NCBI RefSeq assembly: GCF_963668165.1
Contig: NZ_OY764209.1
Coordinates: 868,001-932,000 of the forward strand
Direction of reading: 5' to 3'
From: Marispirochaeta sp.
Lineage (GTDB): Bacteria; Spirochaetota; Spirochaetia; JC444; Marispirochaetaceae
DNA: 64,000 nucleotides
The notes under the pieces are model-generated. The model searched no databases. It was not told where the DNA came from and was given only the letters and a program-made list of their open reading frames with translations. Each line of letters begins with the position of its first letter. Positions within the stretch are counted from its first letter, which is position 1. The translations under genes were made by a program, and so were the position numbers. Positions 7,887-15,883 of the stretch are shown in pieces.

Positions 7887-8703
7887 ATTGCCGACACTCA
7901 AACCAGTGCTGCAGCGTTATAGCAACAGCCACAGCCACATTCAACGACGCCTTGGCTCCGCCCATGGGAATTGAAACCCTGCTGTCCGCCCTCTCCAGGG
8001 CCTCTTCGCTGAGCCCCCACTCCTCGTTTCCAACAATCAACAGGCCTGCCGTGGGAAAGGAATAGTCCTTAATTCCGGTCCCGCCGGTTTCGAGAGCTAT
8101 AATTCGGCTATCATCATCTGAGTTTGTAAAGCCGGCGCAGGCTTCATCAAGGGTACATACCGACCACTGGACCACCGCAGAAGCTCCCATTGAACTGCGG
8201 CTGGCCCTGGGCTGTTCGGGACTCGGGGTGGCGGGACTAAGGAAAATATGCCGTACCCCAAACGCTTCGGCGGATCGAAAAATACTCCCCACATTAAAAG
8301 GTGAACGCAGATCTTCCAGAAATAAATAAAGGGGCAGTACTTTTCTCACTCCGGGATCAAGATCCTCTGTTCCGGGAACACGCAGGTCCCAATCAGCAGG
8401 GGGGATTCCTATTTCGGTTAACATAAGACTGGCAAGACGGCCGCATTCTCGGCCGGCTCCCGGGGAAAGAGTATCCGAAAGAGAGAGCCCTGATGCCCGC
8501 AGCTGCTCCTCAAGCTCATCCGCCCGCACCCGTATGGCGTCCCGGGTATCTGTACGCACGATAGTTCCGCATAATCCTGCCAGATAATAGCTGTCCACAG
8601 GCTTTGAAGCCCGGATATCAATCTCAAAAATGCGAAGGAGCTCCGCTGCTTTACGCAGACGGTTCTTCGTTGACAATCCGGTCAGTTTTCGCAGCGCGAT
8701 CAT
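7885..8703 (-). CDS. TrmH/SpoU-family RNA 2'-O-methyltransferase
   Basis: A 272-aa SPOUT methyltransferase that transfers a methyl group from SAM to a ribose 2'-OH in rRNA or tRNA. All three family motifs are visible: motif 1 FNVGSIFRSAEAFG, motif 2 LIVGNEEWGLS, motif 3 IPMGGAKASLNVAVAVAI, which form the trefoil knot in the C-terminal half. The first 120 residues form a helical N-terminal extension unlike the RlmB L30e-like domain, so the exact target is uncertain. Its ATG overlaps the TGA of the upstream Fe-ADH-like gene by 4 bp (ATGA), so the two are translationally coupled. Confidence 0.85.
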   Translation of the reverse strand: MIALRKLTGLSTKNRLRKAAELLRIFEIDIRASKPVDSYYLAGLCGTIVRTDTRDAIRVRADELEEQLRASGLSLSDTLSPGAGRECGRLASLMLTEIGIPPADWDLRVPGTEDLDPGVRKVLPLYLFLEDLRSPFNVGSIFRSAEAFGVRHIFLSPATPSPEQPRASRSSMGASAVVQWSVCTLDEACAGFTNSDDDSRIIALETGGTGIKDYSFPTAGLLIVGNEEWGLSEEALERADSRVSIPMGGAKASLNVAVAVAITLQHWFECRQ

Positions 8704-9845
8704 AGAACCTCGTTCAGCAGATCGAGGATCTCCTCCTGATCAAGCGGCTGGGGCATTTGGTCGGCCAGTCCCATTGCGGCCGCAGCTGCTGCCAAAACCG
8801 GAAGGTCCCCGGATTCCAGGCCGTAATCACTGAGCCGAAGGGGAAGCTGAAACCGGTCTATCCGGCGCCTCAGCGAAGCAATAACGGTATCCGCCGCTTC
8901 AGCGGTCCCCATTCTGCGGGTATCTTCGTCTACAATGGGAGCCAGACGAACAAGTTTATCCGGACAGGCCCGACGTCCGTACTCCAGTATGATGGGCAGC
9001 ATCAGTGCCGCTATACCCGATTTCGGGACCTGAAAAAGTCCCCCCGCAGTTATGGCTGTGGCGCTGCCGATACCCAGGGAGCCCATAGTCAACCCGAAAG
9101 CCGAAAGAAGCCCCGCCTGGTGCATGCCTGTATCCGGTCCTGGAGAATCCCTGCCTGCTGCGGCATCGATACTGCCCACCAGAAGCCCCAAAGAACGCAG
9201 AAATATGGTGTTGGAAACAAAATTACTACTGCGAGAGAAGTATCCTTCCAGTGAATGCAGCATTGTATCAAGCAGTATGGCAGAACGGCTCCGATCAGAA
9301 AGCCCCTCTGCTAACCGGGAATCTATAACTACCAGTTTCGGGAATGCCTCACTGCGCCGGAATACAGTACTGTGACGATTACGGGCATCGACAAGAAAGA
9401 AATCATCCCTCAGCATAAACGGGTTGCGGCAGGTCGTCGGTATCTCAATGTAGGGATAGACCGAGGCCTCGCTTGAACGCTCATCGTTGAGCGAGTCAAT
9501 ATCAGCAATGTTGGCGCCCAATGCGGCTACCGCTTTGGCCGTCGAAAGGACCCGCAAACCGCCAAGCCCGATAATCATCTGGACCCGGGCCGACTTCGCA
9601 AGCTTCATGCACTCCTCGCCGGCCCGGCTCGTAGAATCGGGACCTATCTCGGCGCAGCTTATTGCCTCAACTCCCGCCACGGTCAGGACGGAACGGATTT
9701 CCTCCAGCAACCGGGATGATCGAAATACAGTTTCAGTGATCAACAGGGCCCTGGTCCCAAAGTTGCGGGCTTCGGTCCCCAACCGCAAACGGGAGTCAAT
9801 GCCAAAAATGAGCCTCCCGGGCATATAAAAGGAGAGACTGTCCAT
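8700..9845 (-). CDS. Degenerate iron-containing alcohol dehydrogenase-like protein
   Basis: A 381-aa protein with the full fold of the Fe-ADH family but with broken active-site motifs. The nucleotide-binding GGGS-x2-D-x-AK motif reads GLGGLRVLSTAKAVAALG; the IPTTAGTGSE motif reads IPTTCRNPFML. Of the four metal ligands the D-x3-H pair is kept (LLDTMLHSLEG), but the two later His positions are replaced (ITAGG where AHxxG is usual, VPKSG where VPHG is usual). It is therefore likely to be catalytically dead or to have changed function. The ATG at 9845 has no Shine-Dalgarno; a TATACT lies 7 nt upstream with a poor -35. It overlaps the RNA methyltransferase gene by 4 bp. Confidence 0.75.
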   Translation of the reverse strand: MDSLSFYMPGRLIFGIDSRLRLGTEARNFGTRALLITETVFRSSRLLEEIRSVLTVAGVEAISCAEIGPDSTSRAGEECMKLAKSARVQMIIGLGGLRVLSTAKAVAALGANIADIDSLNDERSSEASVYPYIEIPTTCRNPFMLRDDFFLVDARNRHSTVFRRSEAFPKLVVIDSRLAEGLSDRSRSAILLDTMLHSLEGYFSRSSNFVSNTIFLRSLGLLVGSIDAAAGRDSPGPDTGMHQAGLLSAFGLTMGSLGIGSATAITAGGLFQVPKSGIAALMLPIILEYGRRACPDKLVRLAPIVDEDTRRMGTAEAADTVIASLRRRIDRFQLPLRLSDYGLESGDLPVLAAAAAAMGLADQMPQPLDQEEILDLLNEVL

Positions 9846-9885
9846 GAAGATGAGTATAGTATGTATCCGGACTTTTGGGCAGATC

Positions 9886-9912
9886 AAAAAAATCCCCCGG
9901 TTTCGGGGGATT
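9886..9912 (-). terminator. Terminator downstream of flgM
   Basis: On the minus strand the hairpin ATCCCCC / GGGGGAT with a short loop is followed by seven T. It ends the rsmI-flgM transcript and separates it from the Fe-ADH-like gene. Confidence 0.85.
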
Positions 9913-9951
9913 GTCTCTTCCGTATATCAATAAAGGTTACACAGGGGTAAG

Positions 9952-10236
9952 CTATAGACCGAAATTCTTCATTATGTTCTCTGCCACCATTTCGATGACG
10001 TTGTCGTTTATATAGTTTGGATCCTCAAGTTTGCGCTTAACCTCGGCCACACGGTCCATTCGCACATCGGCACTGTTCTTTACGACTTCGTTCGCCTGGT
10101 ACAGCTCGGCCAGGTTCTTCGCCTCAGAGGATACGTTTACAGAATCCTTTTCCGACACTTTTTCCGGCTTGGAAGTGTTGCTGTTTTTCTTGAGTTTTGA
10201 GATTGAATCTATCGGTCCAAGACCCTCAATTGTCAT
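9952..10236 (-). CDS. flgM: Anti-sigma-28 factor FlgM
   Basis: A 94-aa small acidic/basic protein with the FlgM arrangement: a disordered N-terminal half containing KDSVNVSSEAKNLAEL and a C-terminal helical sigma-binding half (VVKNSADVRMDRVAEVKRKL ending MVAENIMKNFGL). FlgM binds sigma-28 (FliA) and holds back late flagellar genes until the hook-basal body is complete. It starts 3 bp after the rsmI stop, so it is cotranscribed with a ribosomal RNA methylase instead of flagellar genes. No flagellar structural operon is seen next to it. The family call is secure from the helical motif spacing. Confidence 0.88.
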   Translation of the reverse strand: MTIEGLGPIDSISKLKKNSNTSKPEKVSEKDSVNVSSEAKNLAELYQANEVVKNSADVRMDRVAEVKRKLEDPNYINDNVIEMVAENIMKNFGL

Positions 10237-10239
10237 TTC

Positions 10240-10965
10240 TCATCCCTTCCTTTCACTGACATTATCGTCATTTTCCCCATAAGATTGAGAAAAATTCCTT
10301 CCCTCAATCATTATTGCGAACTCTCCCTTTATGCTGGACCGTTCGCCAAGTTCTGTCAAGAGTTCACCCGGGTATCCCCGCAGAAACTCCTCGTGCAGTT
10401 TGGTCATCTCCCGGCCAAGACAGATCCTCCGCCCAGGAGCAAGCTCAGCCAGGTTTTTAAGCAGCTTCAGAATCCGAAACGGAGACTCATAGAGCAGAAA
10501 GTTCTCTTCCCGCTTCAGCAACTCAGACAATCTGCGCTTGCGGCGTCCCTCTTTTGGGCTCAGGAACCCGTCAAAGGTCACCGTACGCCCCCCGAACCCT
10601 GCCACACTAATCAGGGAAGCAAAGGCCGAGGCTCCGGGCAGGGGTACCACCGGATAACCGGCAGCCCTGACCAGATTGCTCAACACTGCTCCGGGATCGC
10701 TCAACCCCGGGGTCCCGGCATCGGAGGTATAGGCCACGTCAGCGCCACCGGAGAGGATATCCAGAAGACCCTGGGCCGCTTTTGCCTCGTTTCCAGCCCT
10801 GCAGCTTACAAGCCGTTTGTGAATACCATAGGCGTTCAGCAGCTTGACCGTCTGCCGCGTATCCTCACAGGCTACAAGCTCTGCTTTCTTCAGTATATCC
10901 ACTGCCCTGAAGGTAATATCCCCCAGATTCCCGATAGGTGTCGCAACAATATAGAGGGTACCCAC
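10240..10965 (-). CDS. rsmI: 16S rRNA (cytidine1402-2'-O)-methyltransferase
   Basis: A 241-aa tetrapyrrole-methylase-fold enzyme that methylates the 2'-OH of C1402 in 16S rRNA using SAM. The N-terminus GTLYIVATPIGNLGDITF and the SAM-site segments CEDTRQT and YTSDAGTPGLSDPG are diagnostic, as is LLYESPFR. It is shorter than E. coli RsmI (286 aa), lacking the small C-terminal domain. The start is GTG at 10965: the conserved N-terminus begins there, no ribosome site fits, and the -10 box ends 5 nt upstream, suggesting a leaderless message. It is followed by flgM. Confidence 0.93.
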   Translation of the reverse strand: MGTLYIVATPIGNLGDITFRAVDILKKAELVACEDTRQTVKLLNAYGIHKRLVSCRAGNEAKAAQGLLDILSGGADVAYTSDAGTPGLSDPGAVLSNLVRAAGYPVVPLPGASAFASLISVAGFGGRTVTFDGFLSPKEGRRKRRLSELLKREENFLLYESPFRILKLLKNLAELAPGRRICLGREMTKLHEEFLRGYPGELLTELGERSSIKGEFAIMIEGRNFSQSYGENDDNVSERKG

Positions 10966-10970
10966 ACCTT

Positions 10971-10999
10971 ATTGTACTAAGCTTCGGAATAAATTCCAA
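10971..10999 (-). promoter_or_regulatory. Promoter of rsmI-flgM
   Basis: On the minus strand TTGGAA (10999-10994), 17-bp spacer, TACAAT (10976-10971). The GTG of rsmI begins 5 nt after the -10 box, so transcription probably starts within or at the initiation codon. Confidence 0.65.
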
Positions 11000-11072
11000 T
11001 TCTTTTTACCAAAAAGAAGCCCGACTCTGCTGATTCTGCACTGAACTGCCGAAAAATGAGCATAGGGGGCTC

Positions 11073-11471
11073 ATGGACCTGATAATTCTTGTACTGATGG
11101 CGGCTTTGATTGTGCTGCTGCTTGGCATCTATTTTCGCCTCTCCTCATCCAAAACCTCCGAAGAAGCCCGGATCAGGCTGGAAGAGCTTCCGGGTACCGG
11201 AAAACACAGCCCCTGTCCCCTCTGCGGGAGCCTGCTGCTGCCGGGGGAACGGGTTCATTCTGTCGTGTATCCCGGCAAGGGAGACCGTCTGGTTGAGATC
11301 TACGGCTGTCCGTACTGCTATCCGCCGAACCGGGCCCATCGCCGCTACTGCCCTTCCTGCAAGCGGGAACTGGAGGGAGACGAACTTGTCTTTGCCCGTC
11401 TTTTTGAGAGCTCAGGGAAGGTCCATGTACACGTAAACGGCTGCAGAATCTGCATGCGCCGCAGAACATAG
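11073..11471 (+). CDS. Membrane-anchored protein with four CxxC zinc motifs
   Basis: A 132-aa protein with one N-terminal membrane helix (residues 2-22) and a soluble domain holding four Cys pairs: CPLC, CPYC, CPSC and CRIC. Two zinc ribbons are therefore likely. The soluble part follows the hydrophobic helix and a short hydrophilic linker, and no cleavage site is obvious, so it is probably a signal anchor. I do not recognise a family and assign no function. GGGGG lies just upstream of the ATG. It precedes aspS by 56 bp on the same strand. Confidence 0.7.
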   Translation: MDLIILVLMAALIVLLLGIYFRLSSSKTSEEARIRLEELPGTGKHSPCPLCGSLLLPGERVHSVVYPGKGDRLVEIYGCPYCYPPNRAHRRYCPSCKRELEGDELVFARLFESSGKVHVHVNGCRICMRRRT

Positions 11472-11527
11472 CAAAGAACAGACAGATCTTGCCAGTACGG
11501 CAGAGCTAATGCTACAGTCGGAATACC

Positions 11528-13300
11528 ATGGAACAGTATAAAAGAACCGCAACCTGCGGACAGCTCAGCGCCGCCGACGAAGGCGCTACGGTTACTCTTA
11601 ACGGATGGGTGCATCGCCGGCGCGACCACGGCGGAGTCCAGTTTATTGATCTTCGGGACCGCTATGGTCTGACCCAGATTGTCGTAGACGAGGACGCTGC
11701 TGCGGAAGTCCAGGAGACTGCGGCGGAACTGAAGTTTGAATACTGCATTGCGGTAGTCGGTACCGTACGCAGACGCTTGAATCCGAACCCCAATATCCCC
11801 ACCGGCGAGGTGGAACTGAAAGCGGAAAAGATAGAACTTCTCTCCCGCTGCGAGGTTCTCCCCTTCATGGTTGATGAACGGAGCGATGCCAAGGAGGACC
11901 TGCGGCTTAAATACCGTTACCTGGATCTGCGTTCTTTCTCCATGCAGCGAAAAATCCGGCTGCGTCACAATGTCACCTTCGCGGTTCGGGAGTATCTGAA
12001 CAGCCGGGGGTTTCTCGAGATCGAGACCCCTACTCTGATAAAATCCACCCCCGAAGGGGCCAGGGACTTTATTGTTCCTTCCAGGCTGCACCCCGGTAAG
12101 GTCTACGCCCTGCCCCAGTCACCTCAGCTTTTCAAGCAGATCCTGATGGTGGGGGGATGCGACCGCTATTTTCAGATTGCCCGCTGTTACCGCGACGAGG
12201 ATGCCCGGGGTGACCGTCAGCTGGAGTTTACCCAGATCGACCTGGAGATGAGCTATGTCTCCAAGGACGACGTTTTCGCGGTCACCGAGGGGATGATGGC
12301 CCATATCTTCAAAAAGACCATGAATATCGATCTGCCTCTGCCCTTTCCACGGCTTCCCTATTTCGAGGCCCTGGACCGTTTCGGCAGCGATAAACCGGAA
12401 CTCCGCTTCGGTATGGAGCTCCAGGATTTTGTTCCCTTTGTCTCCGGTTCCGGTTTTAAGGTCTTCGAAGGTGTCCTTGACACGGGCGGAGCTGTAAAGG
12501 CCCTGGTGGCCCCGGGCTGCGCAGATTACTCCCGGAAGCAGATAAGCGAGCTTGAAGAAACAGCCAAAACTTACGGCGCCAAGGGGCTTGCCTGGATGAA
12601 GGTGAGCGAAACTGGTGAACTGGACGGCGGCATTGCCAAGTTCTTTGCCCATCGTGCTGCGGAGATCCTTTCAACGCTCGACGCAAAAGCAGGAGACCTT
12701 ATCCTCTGCGTAGCCGACGAGCGGCACACCGCCTGTACCTCTCTGGGGGCTGTCCGGCTGCGTTTAGGCCGCAATCTGGACCTTATCCCTGAAGGAACCT
12801 TCAACTTCTCCTGGATCATTGATTTTCCCCTCTTTGAATGGAACGGCGACCAGAATAAATGGGACCCCGCCCACCACATGTTTACCATGCCCCAGGCGCA
12901 GTATCTGGATACCATGGAAGAGAATCCCGGGGATGTCCGGGCGGATATGTACGACATGGTCTGCAACGGATTCGAACTTGCTTCCGGCTCCATCAGGGTC
13001 CACGATCCGGAAATCCAGAAACGCATATTTCAGATAGTCGGGTTCAGCGAAGAGGAGGCCCAGAATCGTTTCGGCTTTCTGCTGGACGCCTTCCGTTACG
13101 GACCACCGCCCCACGGCGGCATTGCTCCCGGACTTGACCGGCTGGTTATGATTATGGCCGGGGAGAACTCAATCCGCGAGGTAATCACTTTTCCAAAGAA
13201 CACCGTTGGAATATCTCCCATGGATGAGTCTCCCTCGGCGGCGGAGCCGGACCAGTACCGGGAGCTGCACCTGGCAGTAATTCCGGAGGACAAGGAATAA
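11528..13300 (+). CDS. aspS: Aspartyl-tRNA synthetase
   Basis: A 590-aa class IIb tRNA synthetase that charges tRNA-Asp (or also tRNA-Asn if non-discriminating). Domains in order: OB-fold anticodon-binding domain (about 1-110, WVHRRRDHGGVQFIDLRDR), catalytic core with QSPQLFKQ and RDEDARGDRQLEFTQID (motif 2 region), the bacterial GAD insertion (about 290-410, GSDKPELRFGMEL), and class II motif 3 (GGIAPGLDRLVMIMAG). Length and architecture are typical for bacteria. The ATG at 11528 has only a weak CGGA upstream, and a possible -10 (TACAGT, 11513-11518) lies 9 nt away, so this may be a near-leaderless message. Confidence 0.97.
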   Translation: MEQYKRTATCGQLSAADEGATVTLNGWVHRRRDHGGVQFIDLRDRYGLTQIVVDEDAAAEVQETAAELKFEYCIAVVGTVRRRLNPNPNIPTGEVELKAEKIELLSRCEVLPFMVDERSDAKEDLRLKYRYLDLRSFSMQRKIRLRHNVTFAVREYLNSRGFLEIETPTLIKSTPEGARDFIVPSRLHPGKVYALPQSPQLFKQILMVGGCDRYFQIARCYRDEDARGDRQLEFTQIDLEMSYVSKDDVFAVTEGMMAHIFKKTMNIDLPLPFPRLPYFEALDRFGSDKPELRFGMELQDFVPFVSGSGFKVFEGVLDTGGAVKALVAPGCADYSRKQISELEETAKTYGAKGLAWMKVSETGELDGGIAKFFAHRAAEILSTLDAKAGDLILCVADERHTACTSLGAVRLRLGRNLDLIPEGTFNFSWIIDFPLFEWNGDQNKWDPAHHMFTMPQAQYLDTMEENPGDVRADMYDMVCNGFELASGSIRVHDPEIQKRIFQIVGFSEEEAQNRFGFLLDAFRYGPPPHGGIAPGLDRLVMIMAGENSIREVITFPKNTVGISPMDESPSAAEPDQYRELHLAVIPEDKE

Positions 13301-13544
13301 CCAGTATACCTCCGCGGGTCCTCTTTATCATTGCCGGTATCCGGATGCTCCGGCGCATCGCAGCCTTCGTGGTACTGATCCTCGGAGTCGCTCCCCAGAA
13401 GACTGTCCCGAAGCTCTGCCCAGGTTGCGGGCACAGCTGGATCCTGCTGCAAACGAAACCGGATAGTCCTGCTCTCTTTGCTTGCTTTCCAGTGCGTTCA
13501 TTGGTACTTTTGCTAAGTGAAACGAGTTGCAGGAGGCAGACGAA

Positions 13545-13850
13545 GTGAAAGAAGAAGACAAAGCAAAACTGAAACAGAACATCAATCGCACCATTGATGC
13601 GGTGGACGAAAAGCTTGAGGAACTCAAAACCAGACAGAAGGAACTGTCCGGGGAACTGCGCAAGCAGATCGATACACGAATCGCCGAACTGGAAACGAAA
13701 CGGAAAGAGCTTGTCGCCCGTTCTTCAGAGCTCGGAAAATCCGCCGGGGAGGCCGCCAGGGACCTGAGCGAGGGACTGAAAAGCGCCCTCAAGGACCTTG
13801 AGGCCGGCGCATCCGCTGCCTGGAAGAAATTCCGTAAAAAAGATCAATAG
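13545..13850 (+). CDS. Small coiled-coil protein
   Basis: A 101-aa hydrophilic protein that is almost entirely predicted coiled coil, rich in Lys, Glu and Leu (for example VDEKLEELKTRQKELSGEL), with a small Ala/Gly-rich stretch and a basic C-terminus KKFRKKDQ. I choose the GTG at 13545 because AGGAGG sits 8 nt upstream; an in-frame TTG at 13527 would place that site inside the gene. No family is recognised; a structural or DNA/cell-envelope-associated role is possible, but nothing in the sequence decides it. It is convergent with the 662-aa gene that ends at 13869. Confidence 0.6.
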   Translation: MKEEDKAKLKQNINRTIDAVDEKLEELKTRQKELSGELRKQIDTRIAELETKRKELVARSSELGKSAGEAARDLSEGLKSALKDLEAGASAAWKKFRKKDQ

Positions 13851-13868
13851 AGCCAGTACTGCCGGCTG

Positions 13869-15857
13869 CTACTTGGGGCGGTTGCCGAGGATCTTTATTA
13901 TATAGAGTTTAATATAGGTCATCAGCGCGCCCTTGTTTTTTATCTGATTAAAGGCATCGTGCTCCGACAGCTGCCGGGCCATATTTTCAATGCGGGGAAG
14001 GTCCGGCGGCTTTACCCTGAAATGTCTCTTTATGGAGCGGATAAAATCACGGATCAGGGAGTTAACGTCCTCCACAAGGTTGGACTTGGCCCGGGGATCA
14101 TACAGGGGATTCCACTTTTCCGCCAGCTCGTCCAGGGACTGGTCAATAGGTTTATCGTTTCCCGCCACCCGTCGCTTGAGAGCTTCCAGAGCCTCTTTAT
14201 AGTTTAAAAGATCCTTCTTTTTCGACTGTGCGCCCCCGGCTGGTGCAGAGACGGGGGATACATCATGCTGATCAATATCCGCCAGAGAGGTAGAGACAAA
14301 GCCTTCTCCTCTGGGCCGCTTTTTAATCTTTTTTTCCGTACTGTGCCGGGCCCGATCACTTTTACGAAAGCCGGAGGAGAACCCCCGCAGGAACCTGGCG
14401 ACAGCAACAAAGAGGGAAATCGTCTTCCACAGGGGAATCTTGAACTTGGCGTCTTTAACCAGGTCCTCCCGCTTCAGTTTTAATACTTCATCAAGAGGCT
14501 TTAAGGCGTGGTGCTGGGAATCAAAAAGATCCTGGGTGTTTTTGGTCGCCTCAAAGCCGTATTTCCCCGACTCCAACGCAAAGAATAAAAGGTCAAACCT
14601 GAGAAGCCCCGCCAGTAATGGGTCTTCTTCCTTTAAACGTCTCTCCAGATCGCGGATAAAGGCCTCGTCGTTTTTCATCTCGGGACTGGTCTGATAATTA
14701 TTCAACAGCAGAGTAAAGAGGTTTTGGTACTCCCTTTTCAGAATCTCATTGGCGTCCCGGAGCTTCTTCAAGGTAAGAGGAATAATAAGCTCCCGGTGAA
14801 TAAAGTACTCTTTGTTATCCGTGGTCCTGACCCGCACGATCTCCGGCAGCTGTTTGTTATCGTCCGAGGTGGTTAATTTTCGCAGATAGGCGTTCAGATC
14901 GTCCAGGGAAAACCTTTTTGAAAGAGGAACACCGTTTTTATCCTTAAAGGAGTGAATGCTGTTAAAGGTAAAAAAGTACGGCGTGTTCCGGAAGCCCTGA
15001 CGTACCTGCTTAAGGGCGTTCTCCTTGTCCTTTTCCCGCTGAGATATACTCTTGTAATACATATTGTAGAGACCCAGCAGATAGGCAGACTGAATGTAGG
15101 CATGCTCCAGGGCGGTGCGGTTGTTCTTCTTGTTATACTCCTGGATCATGGAGCTTGCCAGATGAGTCCAGAACTGAAAGGAGAAATCCGTAGGGTCCAG
15201 CATTGAAGCGACGGATGTCCGTGACTGAGCAAGTACCTTTGAAAACATGTCCTTAAGACTTGCTTCCCGGTTTCTAAAGATACCCCGCATACGGCTCTGC
15301 ATATATTCGGCATTTCGATGGGTATTCAGGTAATTTCGTATCTTCTGAACAGAAAACTCAAGCATTTTGTTCTCCACCAGGGTGGAGGTAGTAAGGATCG
15401 ACGGGATGGTCTCCGGAAAAGTAAGCCTGATGATATCCTGTTCGTCTTTCTTCTTTAAAAGGTCTACAAACTCGGTTTTTACATCCACTGTTGTCATGGC
15501 GTCGTCGGGAATATCAAAGCCTGTGCTCTCATTGGAAGGAAAGGGCTCTTCCGGTTTCTGCTCTATATCCTTGTAGAACTTGTGCAGCTCATAATAGTAG
15601 AACTTCGGATAAAAAACGGTTTTTATCCGGTTATCCATTTTCTCCAGCTGGAGAACTCCCTTGGCAGCGAGTTCTTCCATCTGTCCCTCAAGCTGCTCCG
15701 GAGAACTTAAGCGGGGATCGATCTCCTCACCTTCGCTGACAAGCCGTTCAATATACTTCTGGGCATAGGCGGCAAAGGACGTAAAGTTGAACCGCGGTTT
15801 GCCCATACGCAGGGAATAACCACGGATGATGGTATTAAGGTCGTAACGGCCTGCCAT
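13869..15857 (-). CDS. Unrecognised 662-aa protein following parEC
   Basis: A 662-aa protein that I do not recognise. It begins MAGRYDLNTIIRGYSLRMG, is rich in aromatic, basic and charged residues, and appears largely helical. One moderately hydrophobic stretch (about 480-500, WKTISLFVAVARFL) could be a buried helix or a membrane association; no signal peptide is seen. A low-complexity basic linker (KKIKKRPRGEG) follows. It begins 26 bp after parC on the same strand and is probably the third gene of the parE-parC transcript, which raises the possibility of a link to chromosome topology or segregation. That link is inference from position only. Confidence 0.75.
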   Translation of the reverse strand: MAGRYDLNTIIRGYSLRMGKPRFNFTSFAAYAQKYIERLVSEGEEIDPRLSSPEQLEGQMEELAAKGVLQLEKMDNRIKTVFYPKFYYYELHKFYKDIEQKPEEPFPSNESTGFDIPDDAMTTVDVKTEFVDLLKKKDEQDIIRLTFPETIPSILTTSTLVENKMLEFSVQKIRNYLNTHRNAEYMQSRMRGIFRNREASLKDMFSKVLAQSRTSVASMLDPTDFSFQFWTHLASSMIQEYNKKNNRTALEHAYIQSAYLLGLYNMYYKSISQREKDKENALKQVRQGFRNTPYFFTFNSIHSFKDKNGVPLSKRFSLDDLNAYLRKLTTSDDNKQLPEIVRVRTTDNKEYFIHRELIIPLTLKKLRDANEILKREYQNLFTLLLNNYQTSPEMKNDEAFIRDLERRLKEEDPLLAGLLRFDLLFFALESGKYGFEATKNTQDLFDSQHHALKPLDEVLKLKREDLVKDAKFKIPLWKTISLFVAVARFLRGFSSGFRKSDRARHSTEKKIKKRPRGEGFVSTSLADIDQHDVSPVSAPAGGAQSKKKDLLNYKEALEALKRRVAGNDKPIDQSLDELAEKWNPLYDPRAKSNLVEDVNSLIRDFIRSIKRHFRVKPPDLPRIENMARQLSEHDAFNQIKNKGALMTYIKLYIIKILGNRPK

Positions 15858-15883
15858 TGAATTATCGCTTACCTCATCTTTTA

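Noticed and set aside
13345..13548. 67-codon + strand frame between aspS and the coiled-coil gene
   Set aside because: No ribosome site or conserved features, and it overlaps the AGGAGG of the real downstream gene.
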